From positions 91,215,063 through 91,279,062 of the forward strand of contig NC_081841.1 of the NCBI RefSeq assembly GCF_963259705.1: a DNA stretch of 64,000 nucleotides, in the 5' to 3' direction. The translations under genes were made by a program, and so were the position numbers. Below the pieces are notes generated by a model. The model saw nothing but the letters and a program-made list of their open reading frames with translations, was not told the origin of the DNA and did no database searches. This stretch comes from Myotis daubentonii. Taxonomy: Eukaryota > Chordata > Mammalia > Chiroptera > Vespertilionidae. Below are positions 21,007-32,398 of the stretch, piece by piece; position 1 is the stretch's first letter, and every line of letters begins with the position of its first letter.

Positions 21007-22905
21007 CATTTTTTTTTTAATTAAATCTTTATTGTTCAGATTATTACATTTGTTCCTCTTTTTTTTCCCCCCCCATAACTCCCCTCCTCCCAGTTCCCGC
21101 CCCACCCTCCGCCCTCACTCCCCACCCACTGTCCTCATCCATAGGTGCACGATTTTTGTCCAGTCTCTTCCCACATCTCCCACCCCCCTTTCCCCCCCAA
21201 GAATAGTTAGTCCATTCCCTTTCTATGTCCCTGATTCTATTATAATCAACAGTTCATTCTGTTCATCAGATTATTTATTCACTTGATTCTTAGATTCACT
21301 TGTTGATAGATGCATATTTGTTGTTCATAATTTGTATCTTTACCTTTTTCTTCCTCTTCCTCTTCTTAAAGGATACCTTTCAGCATTTCATATAATCCTG
21401 GTTTGGTGGTGATGAACTCCTTTAGCTTTTCCTTATCTGTGAAGCTCTTTATCTGACCTTCAATTCTGAATGATAGCTTTGCTGGATAAAGTAATCTTGG
21501 TTGTAGGTTCTTGGTATTCATCACTTTGAATATTTCTTGCCACTCCCTTCTGGCCTGCAAAGTTTCTGTTGAGAAATCAGCTGACAGTCGTATGGGTATT
21601 CCCTTGTAGGTAACTGAGTTTCTTTCTCTTGCTGTTTTTAAGATTCTCTCTTTGTCTTTTGCTCTTGGCATTTTAATTATGATGTGTCTTGGTGTGGTCC
21701 TCTTTGGATTCCTTTTGTTTGGGGTTCTCCACGCTTCTTGGACCTGTAAGTCCATTTCTTTCACCAGGTGGGGGAAGTTTTCTGTCATTATTTCTTCAAA
21801 TAGGTTTTCAATATCTTGCTCTCTCTCATCTTCTGGCACCCCTATAATTCTGATGTTGGTACGCTTGAAGCTGTCCCAGAGGCTCCTTACACTATCCTCG
21901 CATTTTTGGATTCTTTTTTCATTTTGCTTTTCCGGTTGGATGTTTTTTGCTTCCTCGCATTTCAAATCATTGACTTGATTCTTGCGCTCCTCTGGTCTGC
22001 TGTTGGGCGTCTGTATAATATTCGTTATTTCAGTCCGTGTATGCTTAATTTCTAGTTGGTTCCCCAACATAAGATCGAGGGTCTTATTAGTTTTCGTGTA
22101 GATCTCATTAAGTTTATCGGCGGCTTCTAAACAGTTCTTGAGAGACCTTAAAAGTGTGGTTCTGAACTCTATATCTTTCTTTGACAATTTTGTCCTGTTT
22201 CTTTGTCTCCGCATTTTGTTATGCTTCCTTGGTGCACCCCCTACTGGTCTTTGTTCGAAGTCTTATAGTTAAATCTTGATTGTTGTAGCTAATTCCAGGG
22301 AGGGTTTGACCTCCAGGCCAAGTGGCTATGAGAATCAGCTGTGTCAGCAGTGAGAGAACTTCTGTCCTCTAGGGAGGTGCTAATCTAGCCTTTGCCTGAG
22401 GCTTGGGCGGGGCGGGTCGCACAGGATCAACAGCGTGGGCAGGAGAGAGCAGTTATGGCGGCTCTCAGTCCTGTCCCCAGGGGCTCTGCCTCTCTGAGTC
22501 CCAGCACCCACTGCAAAGCTCGGAGAGAAAGCTGCACTCGCTCTGACCGAAGCCAGACAGTCCCGCTTCTCCCGTTTGAGTCTGGGTCCCTAAAGACTCG
22601 CCCGGATCTGGAGCTCAGAGTCTGCGACTCCCTCCCAATTGAAAACAACAACCGCGCCCTCCGCCGCCAGCCCGCTCCCCGCACTCCGCACCTCAGAATT
22701 TGACTTCAGCACTGCGCCTCCTCTGAGTGTCCGTATGCGTTTCTCTTTCCTCCTAGTTGTAGGACTTCCACTCAGCCAGCGTTCCTGTGGTTCTGGGTGA
22801 TGTCCCTTCCGTTTTTTGGTTTCACTTTTGAAGTAGTTGTTCAAAGCAGCAAACTCCGGCGTTAGCCTATGCCGCCATCTTGGTTCTCCCAGTCCTCCAT
22901 TTTTA
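21007..22905 (-). mobile_element. ORF2-less L1 (HAL1-like), full length, 1.9 kb
   Basis: From the 5' end AACCAAGATGGCGGCATAGG (plus-strand complement near 22870-22890) through a GC-rich 5' UTR, an intact ORF1 (21366-22214) and a short 3' UTR to an A-rich tail with AATAAAGATTTAATT (complement at about 21015-21035). ORF1 passes directly into the 3' UTR; no ORF2 is present. Inserted in L1 ORF2; the short flank CCATTTTT recurs on both sides. Confidence 0.85.
21366..22214 (-). CDS. L1 ORF1 protein of an ORF2-less element, 282 aa, intact
   Basis: Uninterrupted ORF1p frame. Order: basic N-terminus, a long coiled coil for trimerisation (about residues 10-115), an RRM-like domain with IIGVPEDEREQDIENLF and PRHIIIKMPRAKDKERIL (about 120-215) and the C-terminal domain with TLQARREWQEIFKVM (about 215-282). 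ORF1p is the RNA-binding chaperone of the L1 particle. Length is shorter than human ORF1p (338 aa). Close relative of 42063-42929, which has a longer N-terminal helix. Expression cannot be judged. Confidence 0.85.
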   Translation of the reverse strand: MRRQRNRTKLSKKDIEFRTTLLRSLKNCLEAADKLNEIYTKTNKTLDLMLGNQLEIKHTRTEITNIIQTPNSRPEERKNQVNDLKCEEAKNIQPEKQNEKRIQKCEDSVRSLWDSFKRTNIRIIGVPEDEREQDIENLFEEIMTENFPHLVKEMDLQVQEAWRTPNKRNPKRTTPRHIIIKMPRAKDKERILKTARERNSVTYKGIPIRLSADFSTETLQARREWQEIFKVMNTKNLQPRLLYPAKLSFRIEGQIKSFTDKEKLKEFITTKPGLYEMLKGIL

Positions 22906-23186
22906 ATTTTTTGAGAAAACTCAATACTGTCTTTCACAGTGCCTGCACCAATCTGTATTCCCACCAGCAGTGCACTAGGGTTCCCTTTTCTCAACTTCCT
23001 TGCCAGCACTTAGCTGTTTGTTGATTTGTTGATGGCAGCCATTCTGGCAGGTGTGAGGTGATACCTCATTGTGGTTTTAATTTGCATCTCCCTGATGATT
23101 AGTGATGTTGCAAATCCTTTCGTAAGTCTATTAACTATCTGTATGGCCTCTTTGGAGAAGTGTGTATTCAGGACTTTTGCCCATTT

Positions 23187-23390
23187 AAAAAAATGTTTTT
23201 ATTTATTTCAGAAAGAGGAAGGGAGAGGGAAAGAGATGGAAACATCAATGAGAGAGAGACATTGAATGGGCTGCCTCTTACATGCCCCAACTGGGGATTG
23301 AGCCTAAAACTGTGCCCTGACTGGGAATCCACCTGGCAACCTCCTGGTGCATGGGATAATCCTCAATCAACTGAGACACAGTGGCCAGGC
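23187..23390 (-). mobile_element. Ves SINE, antisense
   Basis: Runs from a T-rich tail complement to the head complement ACACAGTGGCCAGGC; target duplication of about 14 bp (CTTTTGCCCATTT / CTTTGCCCATTTT) on both sides. Confidence 0.9.
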
Positions 23391-23460
23391 ACTTTGCCCA
23401 TTTTTTAATTGGGTTGTTTGTCTTCCTGGTGTTGAGTTGTATAAGTTCTATTTATTTGTT

Positions 23461-23515
23461 TGTTTATGTATGTATGTATGTATGTATGTATGTATATATG
23501 TATGTATTTATTTAT
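23461..23515. repeat. (TATG)n microsatellite
   Basis: Run of TATG/TGTA tetramers with a few variants, between two antisense L1 pieces. Confidence 0.9.
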
Positions 23516-23930
23516 TTAAATCTTTGGTTTTGAGAGTATTACAGATGTCTCCCTTCCTTCCCTCTATTACTCCCTCCATCCAGTTCCTGCCCCGCCCCAG
23601 GCCTTCACCACCCTATTGTTTGTGTCCATAGGTAATACATATATGCATATGTTCTTATTTACTTATTGTTGACACTATTACAGATGTCCCCCATTCACCT
23701 TCCTCCCCCCCAACCCCCCCCCCCCCGCCTTCCCTCTGAGATTTGTCAGTTTGTTTCATGTTTTCATGTCTCTGGTTATATTTTATTCATCAGCTTATTT
23801 TGTTCATTAGATTCTTTGTTTGTTTATTTTGATTTTTAGATACAATTGTTGATAGCTATGTATTTATCATCATTTTCTCCTCCTCCTCCTCCTCCTCCTC
23901 CTTTCTCTTCTTCCTTTTCTCCTTCATCTT
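23516..23930 (-). mobile_element. Two antisense L1 3' UTR ends plus (CTC)n
   Basis: The L1 3' end complement (ATTACAGATGTC... and C-rich tract) occurs at about 23516 and again at about 23655, so two insertions abut. A (CTC)n run lies at 23877-23905. Confidence 0.7.
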
Positions 23931-24975
23931 AAAGAATGCTCAATATCCCTAATTGTCAGAGAAATGCAAATTGAAACCACAATGATATATCACCTCACAC
24001 CTGTCAGAATGATTATCATCAGTGAATCCATAAACAGCAAGTGCTGGTGAGGATGTGGAGAAAAGGGAACCCTGGTGTACTATTGGTGTGAATGGAAATT
24101 GGTGCAGCCACTATGGAAAATAGTCTGGAGGGGCCCCCTAAAATTAAAAATGAAACTGCTTTATCACCCAGAAAATCCAATTCTGGTTGTATATCCAAAG
24201 AAACCCAAAACACCAATTCGAAAGAAATGCACCCCTGTATTCATTGCAGTGTCATTTACAATAGTCAAGATTAGGAAGCAACCCAGGTTCCCATCAACAA
24301 AGGAGTGGATAAAAAGAGTATTACAGATATTCCCTCTGCTGTGTATATGGTGGCACATACACACAACGGAATTACTTGGTCCTAAAGATAATTAAACCTT
24401 GCCATTTGCAGAAGTATGGATGGACCCAGAGAGTATTATGTTGAGTAAGACAAATACCATATGATTTCACTTATCTAGAATCTAAAGAATATAATAAATG
24501 AACAAACAAATTAGAGACATAGATACAGAGAGCAGACTGATGGCCGCCAGAAGGGAGAGGGGTTGGGAGACTTGGTGGAAAAGGTGATGCGGTTGAGAGG
24601 TATAAATTGGTAGTTACCAAATAGTCACAGGGATGTAGGGTACAGCAGAGGGAATATCGTCAATAATGCTGTAATCAATATGTAGATGCAAGGTGGGTAC
24701 TGGAATACTTGGCCAATCACTTTGTAAAGTATATGATTGTCTAACCCAGAGGTGGGAAAGCCAAAGGCCATTTGGATATTTATAACATGGTTTGCTTAAT
24801 ATAATTCACTTAATATAAATGTATGTTGCTATGAAATTGAATTTCGAGTCCCAGCTAAGGTTGCCTTGGCAGGGCTAGATGTTCTCCACCTCTGGACTCT
24901 AACCATTATGCTGTATACCTGAAACTAATATAAAATAATATCAAATGCAATATTTTTAATTGAAAAATAAAATTT
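23931..24975 (+). mobile_element. L1 ORF2 end and 3' UTR, sense
   Basis: Text typical of the 3' end of mammalian L1 ORF2 (CACCTCACACCTGTCAGAAT, GGTGAGGATGTGGAGAAAAG) followed by a long 3' UTR and an A-rich end near 24960. Frames are broken. A small hAT is nested in it. Confidence 0.8.
24747..24894. mobile_element. Short hAT-like element, 148 bp
   Basis: Inverted ends CAGAGGTGGG and CCACCTCTG. TCTAACC occurs on both sides but two bases out of register on the right, so the target duplication is imperfect. Confidence 0.6.
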
Positions 24976-25815
24976 AAATTATGAAAAGGTTGCCCAACTT
25001 TAATAAGGTTTATTTTATTTATTTATTTGCATAGACATTTAATATATTGTGGATATTTTTCTTGTGTGGCTTTTGTTGCAAATACTCTTCCCTCATTTTT
25101 TTTTTTTTTGTATCTAGTTTTTAAATGTCTCTTTGATGGACAAAAATTTTCTGTTTTTAAAGGTTTATTATAATGAAGTCAAAGCACCTGTTTTTTCCTC
25201 TTTTGTCGTTTCTTTTACTGTGTTTATGTTTACAAAGTACTCCCCAAAGTCAAGATAAGATAAGCATGTATTTATTTAGCTACTGGTTTCATTTTTAAAA
25301 TCAAACGTTTTAATCCATCTGAAATAAATTACTGTAGGGAGTGAAGGATTTAACTTCCTTATTCTCTCCCCCGCCACACACACACACACACACACACATT
25401 GTCCTCACATACATTAATGGCTCTTTCATTGCCCGTTGTATCTGATGCTGTGGTACTCTGCCCACATTCATCCATGGGAGACCCTTGTCTTATTTACAGT
25501 TTTTACTTTAATCATTGATCCCACTCCCATGTTTTATGCTCTATAAATGCAGACCATAATGTTTGATATAGGTCTTCAAAATATATATGCATCCCTATAA
25601 AATATGTATTGTGTCATGTGTGCTTAAAATGTATATTCAATATAAAATCCCACAGACCATTGTTTTCTACTTGACCAGGCTTGCTAGAGTTCATCTTTTC
25701 AAATAATCTGTCATTGGCTTATTAGTCTTCTGTTTTATTTCTGTCCCTACCTTTTTGTTTCTTTTCCTTATATTTCATTAGGTTTGTTCTACAACAGTTA
25801 AGACTCTCTCATGGA
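24976..25815. other. Anonymous AT-rich DNA
   Basis: May include decayed antisense L1 (25000-25250). A short (CA)n lies at 25377-25398. No gene seen. Confidence 0.4.
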
Positions 25816-26235
25816 AGTAACGTGCTCACTGTGTTAATGTCCTAGGGCTGCCGTTATAAAGTACTGCAAAAGGGGTGGCTTACAACAACAGAAGTGCATT
25901 CTCTGCCTGTTCTGGAGGCTAGAAGTCTAAAATCAAGTTGTGGGCAGGACCGTGCTCCCTCCAGGCCATAGGGAAGACTCCTTCTTCTAGCTACTGGTGG
26001 TTGCTGGTAATTCTTGGTATTTCTTGGCTTATAGTTGCATCACTCCAATCTTTGCCTTCAACATCACATGGCCACGTTCCCTCTGCGTCCAAATTTCCTT
26101 CTTATAAAGACAGCTGTCATGGGATCAGGGCCCGCCTCATTCAGTATGATTTTATTTTAGCAAAGACCCTGTTTCCAAAGGTTACATTCACGGGTTTGGG
26201 GTAGATATGAATTTTGGAAGGAGGGGAATATAATT
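25816..26235 (+). mobile_element. Old mammalian LTR-like repeat
   Basis: Decayed copy of a common mammalian repeat recognisable by GTGTTAATGTCCTAGGGCTGCC...GTGGCTTACAACAACAGAAG...GTTCTGGAGGCTAGAAG and a late ATGAATTTTGGA block. I believe it is an MLT-type LTR but am not sure of the family. Confidence 0.5.
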
Positions 26236-26341
26236 CAACCCAGTATAATAAGTCTCTCTCTTTTCATGTCTTTGTGGCTGTTGGGAAGGGGATATAAACA
26301 TACTTTTTTAGCCATCATATTTTTGAATAGATAATCTATAC

Positions 26342-26553
26342 CAGTGATTCTCAACCTGTGGGTCGCGACCCTTTTGGCGGTCGAACAACCCTTTCACAGG
26401 GGTTGCCTAAGACCATCCTGCATATCAGATATTTACATTACAATTCATAACAGTAGCAACATTACAGTTATGAAGTAACAATGAAAATAATTTTATGGTT
26501 GGGCCACAACATGAGGAACTGTATTTAAAGGGCCAGAAGGTTGAGAACCACTG
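26342..26553 (-). mobile_element. SPIN non-autonomous hAT transposon, third copy
   Basis: Ends CAGTGATTCTCAACCTGTGG and GGTTGAGAACCACTG, same orientation as 3063-3372. Flanks ATCTATAC and CTCTATAC match at 7 of 8 positions. The interior is partly deleted compared with 3063-3372. Confidence 0.9.
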
Positions 26554-26585
26554 CTCTATACACTGAGCCAAACTGACCAAGACTC
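26554..26585 (-). mobile_element. Ves SINE head scrap
   Basis: CTCTATACACTGAGCCAAAC matches the complement of a Ves head; the SPIN copy sits in or beside it. Confidence 0.5.
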
Positions 26586-26624
26586 CAACCATCCCTTTTT
26601 GTCCACCCATCTGCTTGAGTCAAG

Positions 26625-26911
26625 TTTCTGTCAGGCAGGCAGGCAGAATGGTTAGGGGCAATCAGACAGGCAGGCAGAGTGGTTAGGGGCGATCAGACAG
26701 GCAAGCAGAGTGGTTAGGGGTGATTAGGCAGGCAGGCAGAGCAGTTAGGGGTGATCAGGCAGGCAGGCAGGTGAGCAGTTAGGAGCCAGCGGTCCCAGAT
26801 TGTGAGAGGGATGTCCAACAGCCCCCAAGGGATCCCGAATTGGAGAGGGTGCAGGTTGGGCTGAGGGACACCCTCCCCCCTCAGCATGAATTTTGTGCAC
26901 CAGGCCTTTAG
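26625..26911 (+). mobile_element. 5'-truncated Helitron with 38-bp tandem repeats
   Basis: 3' end GTGCACCAGGCCTTTAG followed by T at 26912. The front is lost; instead about four units of a 38-bp motif (CAGGCAGGCAGAGTGGTTAGGGGCGATCAGA-like, about 26631-26775) lead in. The same motif family occurs in 37300-37520. Confidence 0.75.
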
Positions 26912-27264
26912 TTAACTATAAAAGGAAAGGGTTGTGTTTTTTTGATAGTGAAAGTGTTAATACTCCACCAGATTTCTGCTGAGCTCTCATGTTAGCAGAC
27001 ATGAAATTCTCAGACATAAATTATTCTCTAGGTTGGCACACTGAAGTGAGTTCCTGGGCTTACCAGCAAAGGCAAGTAAATTAAGTTTAATGTGAGCTAA
27101 TAGGAGGGTGCAGCACTGGGTTGAGCAGACCCAGGCATTTGGAATCAACACCTCTGGTAATGAAGGGGCAACTATGGGAAGAGGGACTCCAAGAGACGGG
27201 GTTGTCCTTACCTCAGTTTTTGTAACCATTCATCCTGCCTCCAGGCAGAGAGAGTAACTGGAGG
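26912..27264. other. Anonymous DNA
   Basis: Probably unique intergenic or intronic sequence; no gene or repeat recognised. Confidence 0.4.
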
Positions 27265-27475
27265 TTGAGAGTAGTGTTAAAAACACTAGCTATGCTATGG
27301 ACTTCTAAGTAAGAATCTTTTTGTAGTCAAGCCTACATATTCTCATCTGGAAAATGAGGCCATAATACTAACCTCAAAATGTTGTTATTAAAAGTCTACA
27401 AGATAATATATTGAGAGTTTCAAATATTGTTTCTGGCCCATAGTAGGTGTTTGGTAAATGTTAGTTCCTTCTCCA
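27265..27475 (+). mobile_element. MIR SINE remnant
   Basis: MIR core and 3' text: TCTCATCTGGAAAATGAGG, then a TTATTAAA...GCCCATAGTAGGTG end. Confidence 0.8.
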
Positions 27476-28829
27476 AAACACTCCTCGATCATTTCCGTTT
27501 CCATTGGAAAGTTAAAAACATGGGGCAAGAGAATCGATGCTATAATTTTCAGGGAATGTAAATGTCTTGATATTTTGTTATAGGCACCTCTCACCACCAC
27601 CAGAGAGGTGTTACTGGACGGTCCTGAGTCAGTGGGAGAGGGTTGTTTCCGACCTCGATCCTTGTCTTCTCATGTAAATGAATTTATATGAGAGACCTTG
27701 ACTGTGTTGGGAAAAGCCAATCTATTAAAGCAATTAAAGCATGCATCTTAATTGAAAAAGCAAAGCAAGCAAACCCATACATCTGGCTTAGGAAGTGCAG
27801 ACGAGCTCTCAGCTAATCTGAAAAGCAGGGTGATGGGTGGGGGTCCAAGGCATTATATACCCTCCTGTCTATAGGTCTCAAAATTTCTCTGCTGACTATT
27901 TCGGTACAGATTAATTCTCAAGGTCCCATTTTTTACTTTGTTGTGGCTTCCCCAGAATTCATGAGAAGCACCTGTCAGCTTTAACCTTGCCAAGCCTTGA
28001 GACTGCTGGCTTCTCTGCTTAGGGAGTAAACCTCTTTTTACTTTCCCCTTTTCTTCTTTCCACCCTCCCTTTCTGCATTCCCTCATTAGGGAAGTGTTTA
28101 AACCATTTGCTCTGATGTCTTTGGCAGGGGAAGATAATGGTTTGTTAGTTACAAGCTGGCTGCAAGCTGCCCACCCTGGCCTTGTTTTAACTTTCCTGTC
28201 TCAGTTTCCCTATTCCTCCTGCCCTGGAATCCTGTAACAATTTTACTTACAATTATTTTTCTACTTATATTGCATCTATGTTTCTTTACGTTATTATTGC
28301 AAGTCAGGGGCACAATGTGCAATTAAATTTGTGTGTGGGTATCTGAAATTCAAAGACAGCCAACCAAGGAAAACATGCCTCACTCTTTCACCCTTGCTCC
28401 TCCGCACCTCAGGCCAAGTCTTTTGCTTTCCCAGGCTGTCTCCTTTTGCCATCTGCTCTGGCCCTAGAGTGTGAGCAGGTCCATGTAGAGGTAGTCCCCT
28501 TGTATAGAAACATTTGCTGCTTTTATCCCAAGAGTTACATGGTGAATTTCCTTTATGTGTTCCTGTTGTTCTTTCACCCTTCTTTTGCACATTTGCAAAA
28601 CAGCTGCTACAGTTAGCCCTCTCAGTGCTCTTGTGAATATGGGGATCCCTTCTTTTGTCAAAATCTTTGCAGCTGGTTCCTGGCTAGTATTTTGTAATCC
28701 ATTCTGAAAAATTTATTAGCCCCCTCATTTTTTATGTCAGTTGAGTCTTGCATCTTCGAGACAATAGTGAGTAAAGGTCAAGGCTTGGTTGGACCATCTA
28801 TTTCCCTTTTATATGTGTCTTTAAGATGC
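27476..28829. other. Anonymous DNA, no gene recognised
   Basis: Minus-strand frames of 65-98 codons at 28294-28661 overlap and share no recognisable family. The text could belong to an old ERV linked to the LTR-like unit at 28830-29271, but I cannot show this. Confidence 0.35.
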
Positions 28830-29271
28830 CTAAGGCTAATAGAAACGGACTGTTACAGAGTAGGACAATCTTTTAGGCCCGCTTAATGACCTAGCCACCG
28901 CAGCAGCTCGACAGCCTGTGCAAAGTTTCTAGGAACTGAGTTCACACACCTGAGCAACAGCCTACAAAGCACAGACAGATCAACATTAAGAACAGCCCTG
29001 ACCTTCAAGTTACCCAGAAATGAGTGACAGGAGGAGGATGAATAGCTTGGCTAAAACTACGCAATGAGCTTTTGTACCTTGGCTTTGCTTGCTATGGGAA
29101 CCTGAGCACGGATGTAGTTGTCCCTTTAAATATTGGACTCGGCAGATGGTCGTGGCCGCTTCTCTCTTGGGCTTCCCGAGTGGAGGCGCGGACACTGGCA
29201 GTCAATGAAGGCTCTCTAAATTTTAATCGGCCTGGAGTTCTGGTCATTCTGTCGCTCGCACTCCACAACAC
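28830..29271 (+). mobile_element. Possible solo LTR
   Basis: Ends in text resembling U5 (GTCATTCTGTCGCTCGCACTCCACA) preceded by a mutated polyadenylation-like TCAATGAAGGCTCTCTAAA. Proposed start TGTTACAG near 28850. Target duplication uncertain (CGGAC / CTGAC). Confidence 0.4.
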
Positions 29272-29279
29272 TGACTAGT

Positions 29280-30485
29280 AATTCTTTTTTGTTTGGTGTT
29301 ATGATTTTCCTCAAAGATGCCATTATTTATTCCACTTCCAAGCATTGATTTGTCCTTGAATTTACATGATTTATCCTTCTAATATGTCTGGGTGTTTCCT
29401 AAGTTTTTTTCTTTCTTTTTTATTTCTTTGTGAATCATTCTTAAGGAGTTTCAGACTTGAATGGGTACAAGACTTTTCCGTTTCATAGACCAATAAAGAA
29501 GAAAACAAAAAACTCGAGGATTGAAATCATGTTGCCAACACTTTATTTTCCCAGGAAGAAAAAAGAATACCATTTTCTATGATCATTGCACAAAAGGACA
29601 CTTTCATGTCAAAGCAAGCAAGGAAGTAATCTTGCAAGAAAAGACAGCCCTTTAAGCAAAAGGCATTTAAAAAGAAAAACTTGCTGCATTGTCCTTTTTC
29701 TCCTTTTGTCTGGGATCAGTGAAAATTTCTGCAAAGACCTGTGGAACCACCCACTGCCTTAAGGTCTCTATCCACATCCTGTTACCAGTTTGCTTTGAGC
29801 ATTTTCTATCTTTATTTTGCTTCTACCTGGCACTTTCCCCTCCTGCTCCAGCAGCATTCAGAGACCTTTCCCTCCAGCGGAGGCTTCCCGGCCACACTGG
29901 AGCGCCTTGCTCATCGATTCTGTTAGGCTAGATGGCAAAGGAGCCAGTGGTAGAGAGAGCCCAGCAGAGGTGGCAGCTGCTAGCTCTGAGGAAACCAAGC
30001 AGCTGTTTGCTGTCATTCCAGAGCCATCTCGTCATTTATTGTGCACAAAGGTGGCTTTGCTGTTCCCCTTCATCCTTGTTCTCACTCAGGCTAGAAGAAC
30101 CCAGTGCCTTTCATCTTGGTGCCATCACTCAAGGTCTTTGCCATCTGTCATGCTTTCCTTCAGGGTTTTTAAATAAGTTTTTGTGTGATAGCCTGGAGTG
30201 AGTTCCAATGTCAAACACCTGTCCGTGGGACGAGAATTCCTACCCTTTCGGGTTTGATCAGATTTTCTTTCTGAATTCCAAGCACAGTCTCTGCAAAACA
30301 GAAGAAGATGAAGTGTCTGGTGTGCCTGAGCCCTGCACGCTTTATTCCATTTCCATCTCCCCCTTCTCCGGAGACTTGGTGGCTTTGTGCTGTCATTCAC
30401 TCTTCCTCCAGAGTGCAAGTACCTGACAAAACTGATCACAGTAAGGGGTTAGGAGTGTAACTTCCTCCCTCCTAGAGGTTTCCAC
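29280..30485. other. Anonymous DNA with weak ORFs
   Basis: Moderate GC. A 104-codon minus frame (30125-30439) and an 80-codon plus frame (29689-29931) show no family resemblance or codon pattern I trust. No repeat recognised. Confidence 0.35.
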
Positions 30486-30489
30486 ACAC

Positions 30490-30715
30490 AACAGAGTGGA
30501 AAGAGAGCTCAGCTTTGGAGTGTGAAGGATTTAATTCCAGCCCTAGCTGACTTGTTGCTATGGGACTTGGGCAATTGATATAATTTCTCTGAGACTGCTT
30601 CTTCATCAACAAACTAAGAATGACAATAATATCTGTCCCGCAGGCTTGAAGTAAAAATTAAGTGAGATTGTGAATGATCAAAATGCTTTATGATCTGAAA
30701 AGTGTTTTGATTATT
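30490..30715 (+). mobile_element. MIR SINE remnant
   Basis: MIR text: GTGGAAAGAGAGCTCAGCTTTGG, CCAGCCCTAGCTGACTTG, then CAATAATATCTGTCCCGCAGG. Confidence 0.85.
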
Positions 30716-30833
30716 TGCTAATCTTTTTCTTGAGTTGAAGTAGTAGAAACCTACCTGAGCTAACTTGAGTAGGGATTTTGGGTTGGACCAACCAAGTCTC
30801 AGATAAGGTCAAGTAGAAATGTTTTCTTTCTCT
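30637..30833 (+). repeat. Copy 1 of a diverged local duplication
   Basis: Matches 32868-33062 along its length in the same orientation, including text beyond the MIR end (for example CTACCTGAGCTAAC / CTACCTAAGCTAAC and GACCAACCAA). Confidence 0.75.
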
Positions 30834-30839
30834 ACATAT

Positions 30840-31290
30840 AACAGGCCCTTCTAGTGTTCACCAATAATCTGGTTCTGCTCTTCTTCACAAAGTGAAGTCA
30901 TATTTCCCAGTCCTTCTTATATCTAGGTGTAACTACATGACTGAGTTCTGGCCAATAGGATGTGGAAAGAAGTGACATATCCCTCTTCTAGGCCTGGTTA
31001 CCAATGTCCCATGTGCTATTTCATGTTCTCTTTCTTCAATACTGGGATGGGATGGGATGGGATGGGATGGGATGGGATGGGATGCTGTCAGGGGGGATCT
31101 TGAAACCATAAGATTGTGGAGACACAAGATGAGATGAAAGGTGCATGGGTCCCCAAGTCACTTGGAGAGAGCTGTGTAGGAGAGCTGCCCAACCAAGAAC
31201 ATTAGTGTTGGACTTTGTGTGAGCAAGAAATAAACTTGAATTCTGTTATATCACTGAGATTTGGGATTGTTCCTTATAGTAGTTAGTCTG
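30840..31290 (+). mobile_element. Old mammalian repeat with (GGGAT)n insert
   Basis: Text such as GACTGAGTTCTGGCCAATAGG and AAGAAATAAACTTGAATTCTG is typical of a widespread old LTR or DNA repeat; family not assigned. The run 31044-31084 is eight GGGAT units. Confidence 0.5.
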
Positions 31291-31496
31291 CTCTAATACA
31301 CAATATTGTGAGTGTACTTCTCCCTGCCCTCTGGTAACATAGGGTAATAACATTATATAAATGTTTTGCTGCACACCAGCTTTCTCTACCTTCTTATCCA
31401 TCATGATGGAAAATGGCCACCAGCAGCTGCAACCAAGCTGACCTCTCCTCTGTTCAAGAGAGCAGCTTGATTGCAACCAAAAGCACGTATTTCATA
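31291..31496. other. Anonymous DNA
   Basis: No gene or repeat recognised. Confidence 0.35.
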
Positions 31497-31960
31497 CTGG
31501 AGGCCCGGTGCACAAAAATTTGTGCACTCGAGTGGAGGGGTCCCTCAGCCTGGCCTGTGCCCTCTCGCAGTCTGGGACCCCTAGGGGGATGTCCACCTGC
31601 TGGCTTAGGCCTGCTCCCTGGGGGACCGGGCCTAAGCTGGCAGTCAAACATCCCTCTGGCAGCCTGGGAGCCCTTGGAGGATGTCCACTTGCCAGCGGGG
31701 AGCAGGCCTTAGCTGCAGTAGGACATCCTTGGCACTGCTGAGGAGGTGGGAGAGGCTCCCGCCACCACTGCTGTACTGGCAGCAGTCAGCCTGGCTTGTG
31801 GCTGAGCAGAGCTCCCCCTATGGGAGCACACTGACCACCAGGGGGCAGCTCTGCATTAAGCGTCTGCCCCCTGGTGGTCAGTGTGTGTCATAGTGACCAG
31901 TCATTCCCAGTGGTTCTGCTGTTAGGGTCAATTTGCATATTACCCTTTTATTATATAGGA
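31497..31960 (-). mobile_element. HeliBat-type Helitron, 464 bp
   Basis: 5' TCCTATATAATAAAAGGG at 31960, 3' hairpin and GGGCCTCCAG at 31497 (CTAG as CCAG). Same subfamily as 38368-38833. Confidence 0.9.
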
Positions 31961-32398
31961 TAGAGGCCTGGTGCATGGGTGTGGGCTGGCTGGTTTGCCC
32001 TGTAGGTTGTCCTAGATCAGGGTCGGGGAGTCCCACTGGGGTGCCTGGCCAGCCTGGGTGAGGGGCTGATGGCCGTTTTCAGGCTGGCCACGCACCCCCT
32101 GGTGACCCAAGCTCCCAGCCTTTCCTTTTTTTCTTTCTTTTTTTCCCCTGGGATTTATTTATCTTCTATAATTGAAACTTTGTAGCCTTGAGCAGAGCCC
32201 AGGGCTGGCCAGGGCAGGCAGGAAGCTTGGCCTCTTCCAACACCGGGTGCAACCCAAGCCTCCTGCCCTCTCCAGCTCCGTGGCCGCTGCCTTCTTAGTT
32301 GCGTTAATTTGAATACTTGCTCCTGATTGGCTGATGGGTGTGGCTTTAGTGTAGCAGAGGGATGGTTAATTTGCATGTTTCTCTTTTATTATATAGGA
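31961..32398 (-). mobile_element. HeliBat-type Helitron abutting the previous one, 438 bp
   Basis: 5' TCCTATATAATAAAAGAG at 32398, 3' CACCAGGCCTCTA ending at 31961, directly against the 5' end of 31497-31960. The interior resembles parts of 37694-38367. Confidence 0.88.

Larger units (their letters stand above)
19193..23460 (-). mobile_element. L1 3' half, antisense, carrying three nested insertions
   Basis: Antisense bat L1 3' UTR starts at about 19193, continues at 20549 after a Helitron, runs through the ORF2 end to 21006, resumes at about 22906 after an ORF2-less L1, then at 23391 after a Ves SINE, ending near 23460. Removing the three insertions restores a continuous L1. Confidence 0.8.

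Noticed and set aside
26631..26775. Regularly spaced 38-bp repeats resembling a CRISPR-like array
   Set aside because: The repeats are contiguous with no unique spacers and match motifs in HeliBat Helitrons.
30125..30439. 104-codon minus-strand frame in low-repeat DNA
   Set aside because: No recognisable family, no splice or promoter context; could be chance in GC-moderate DNA.
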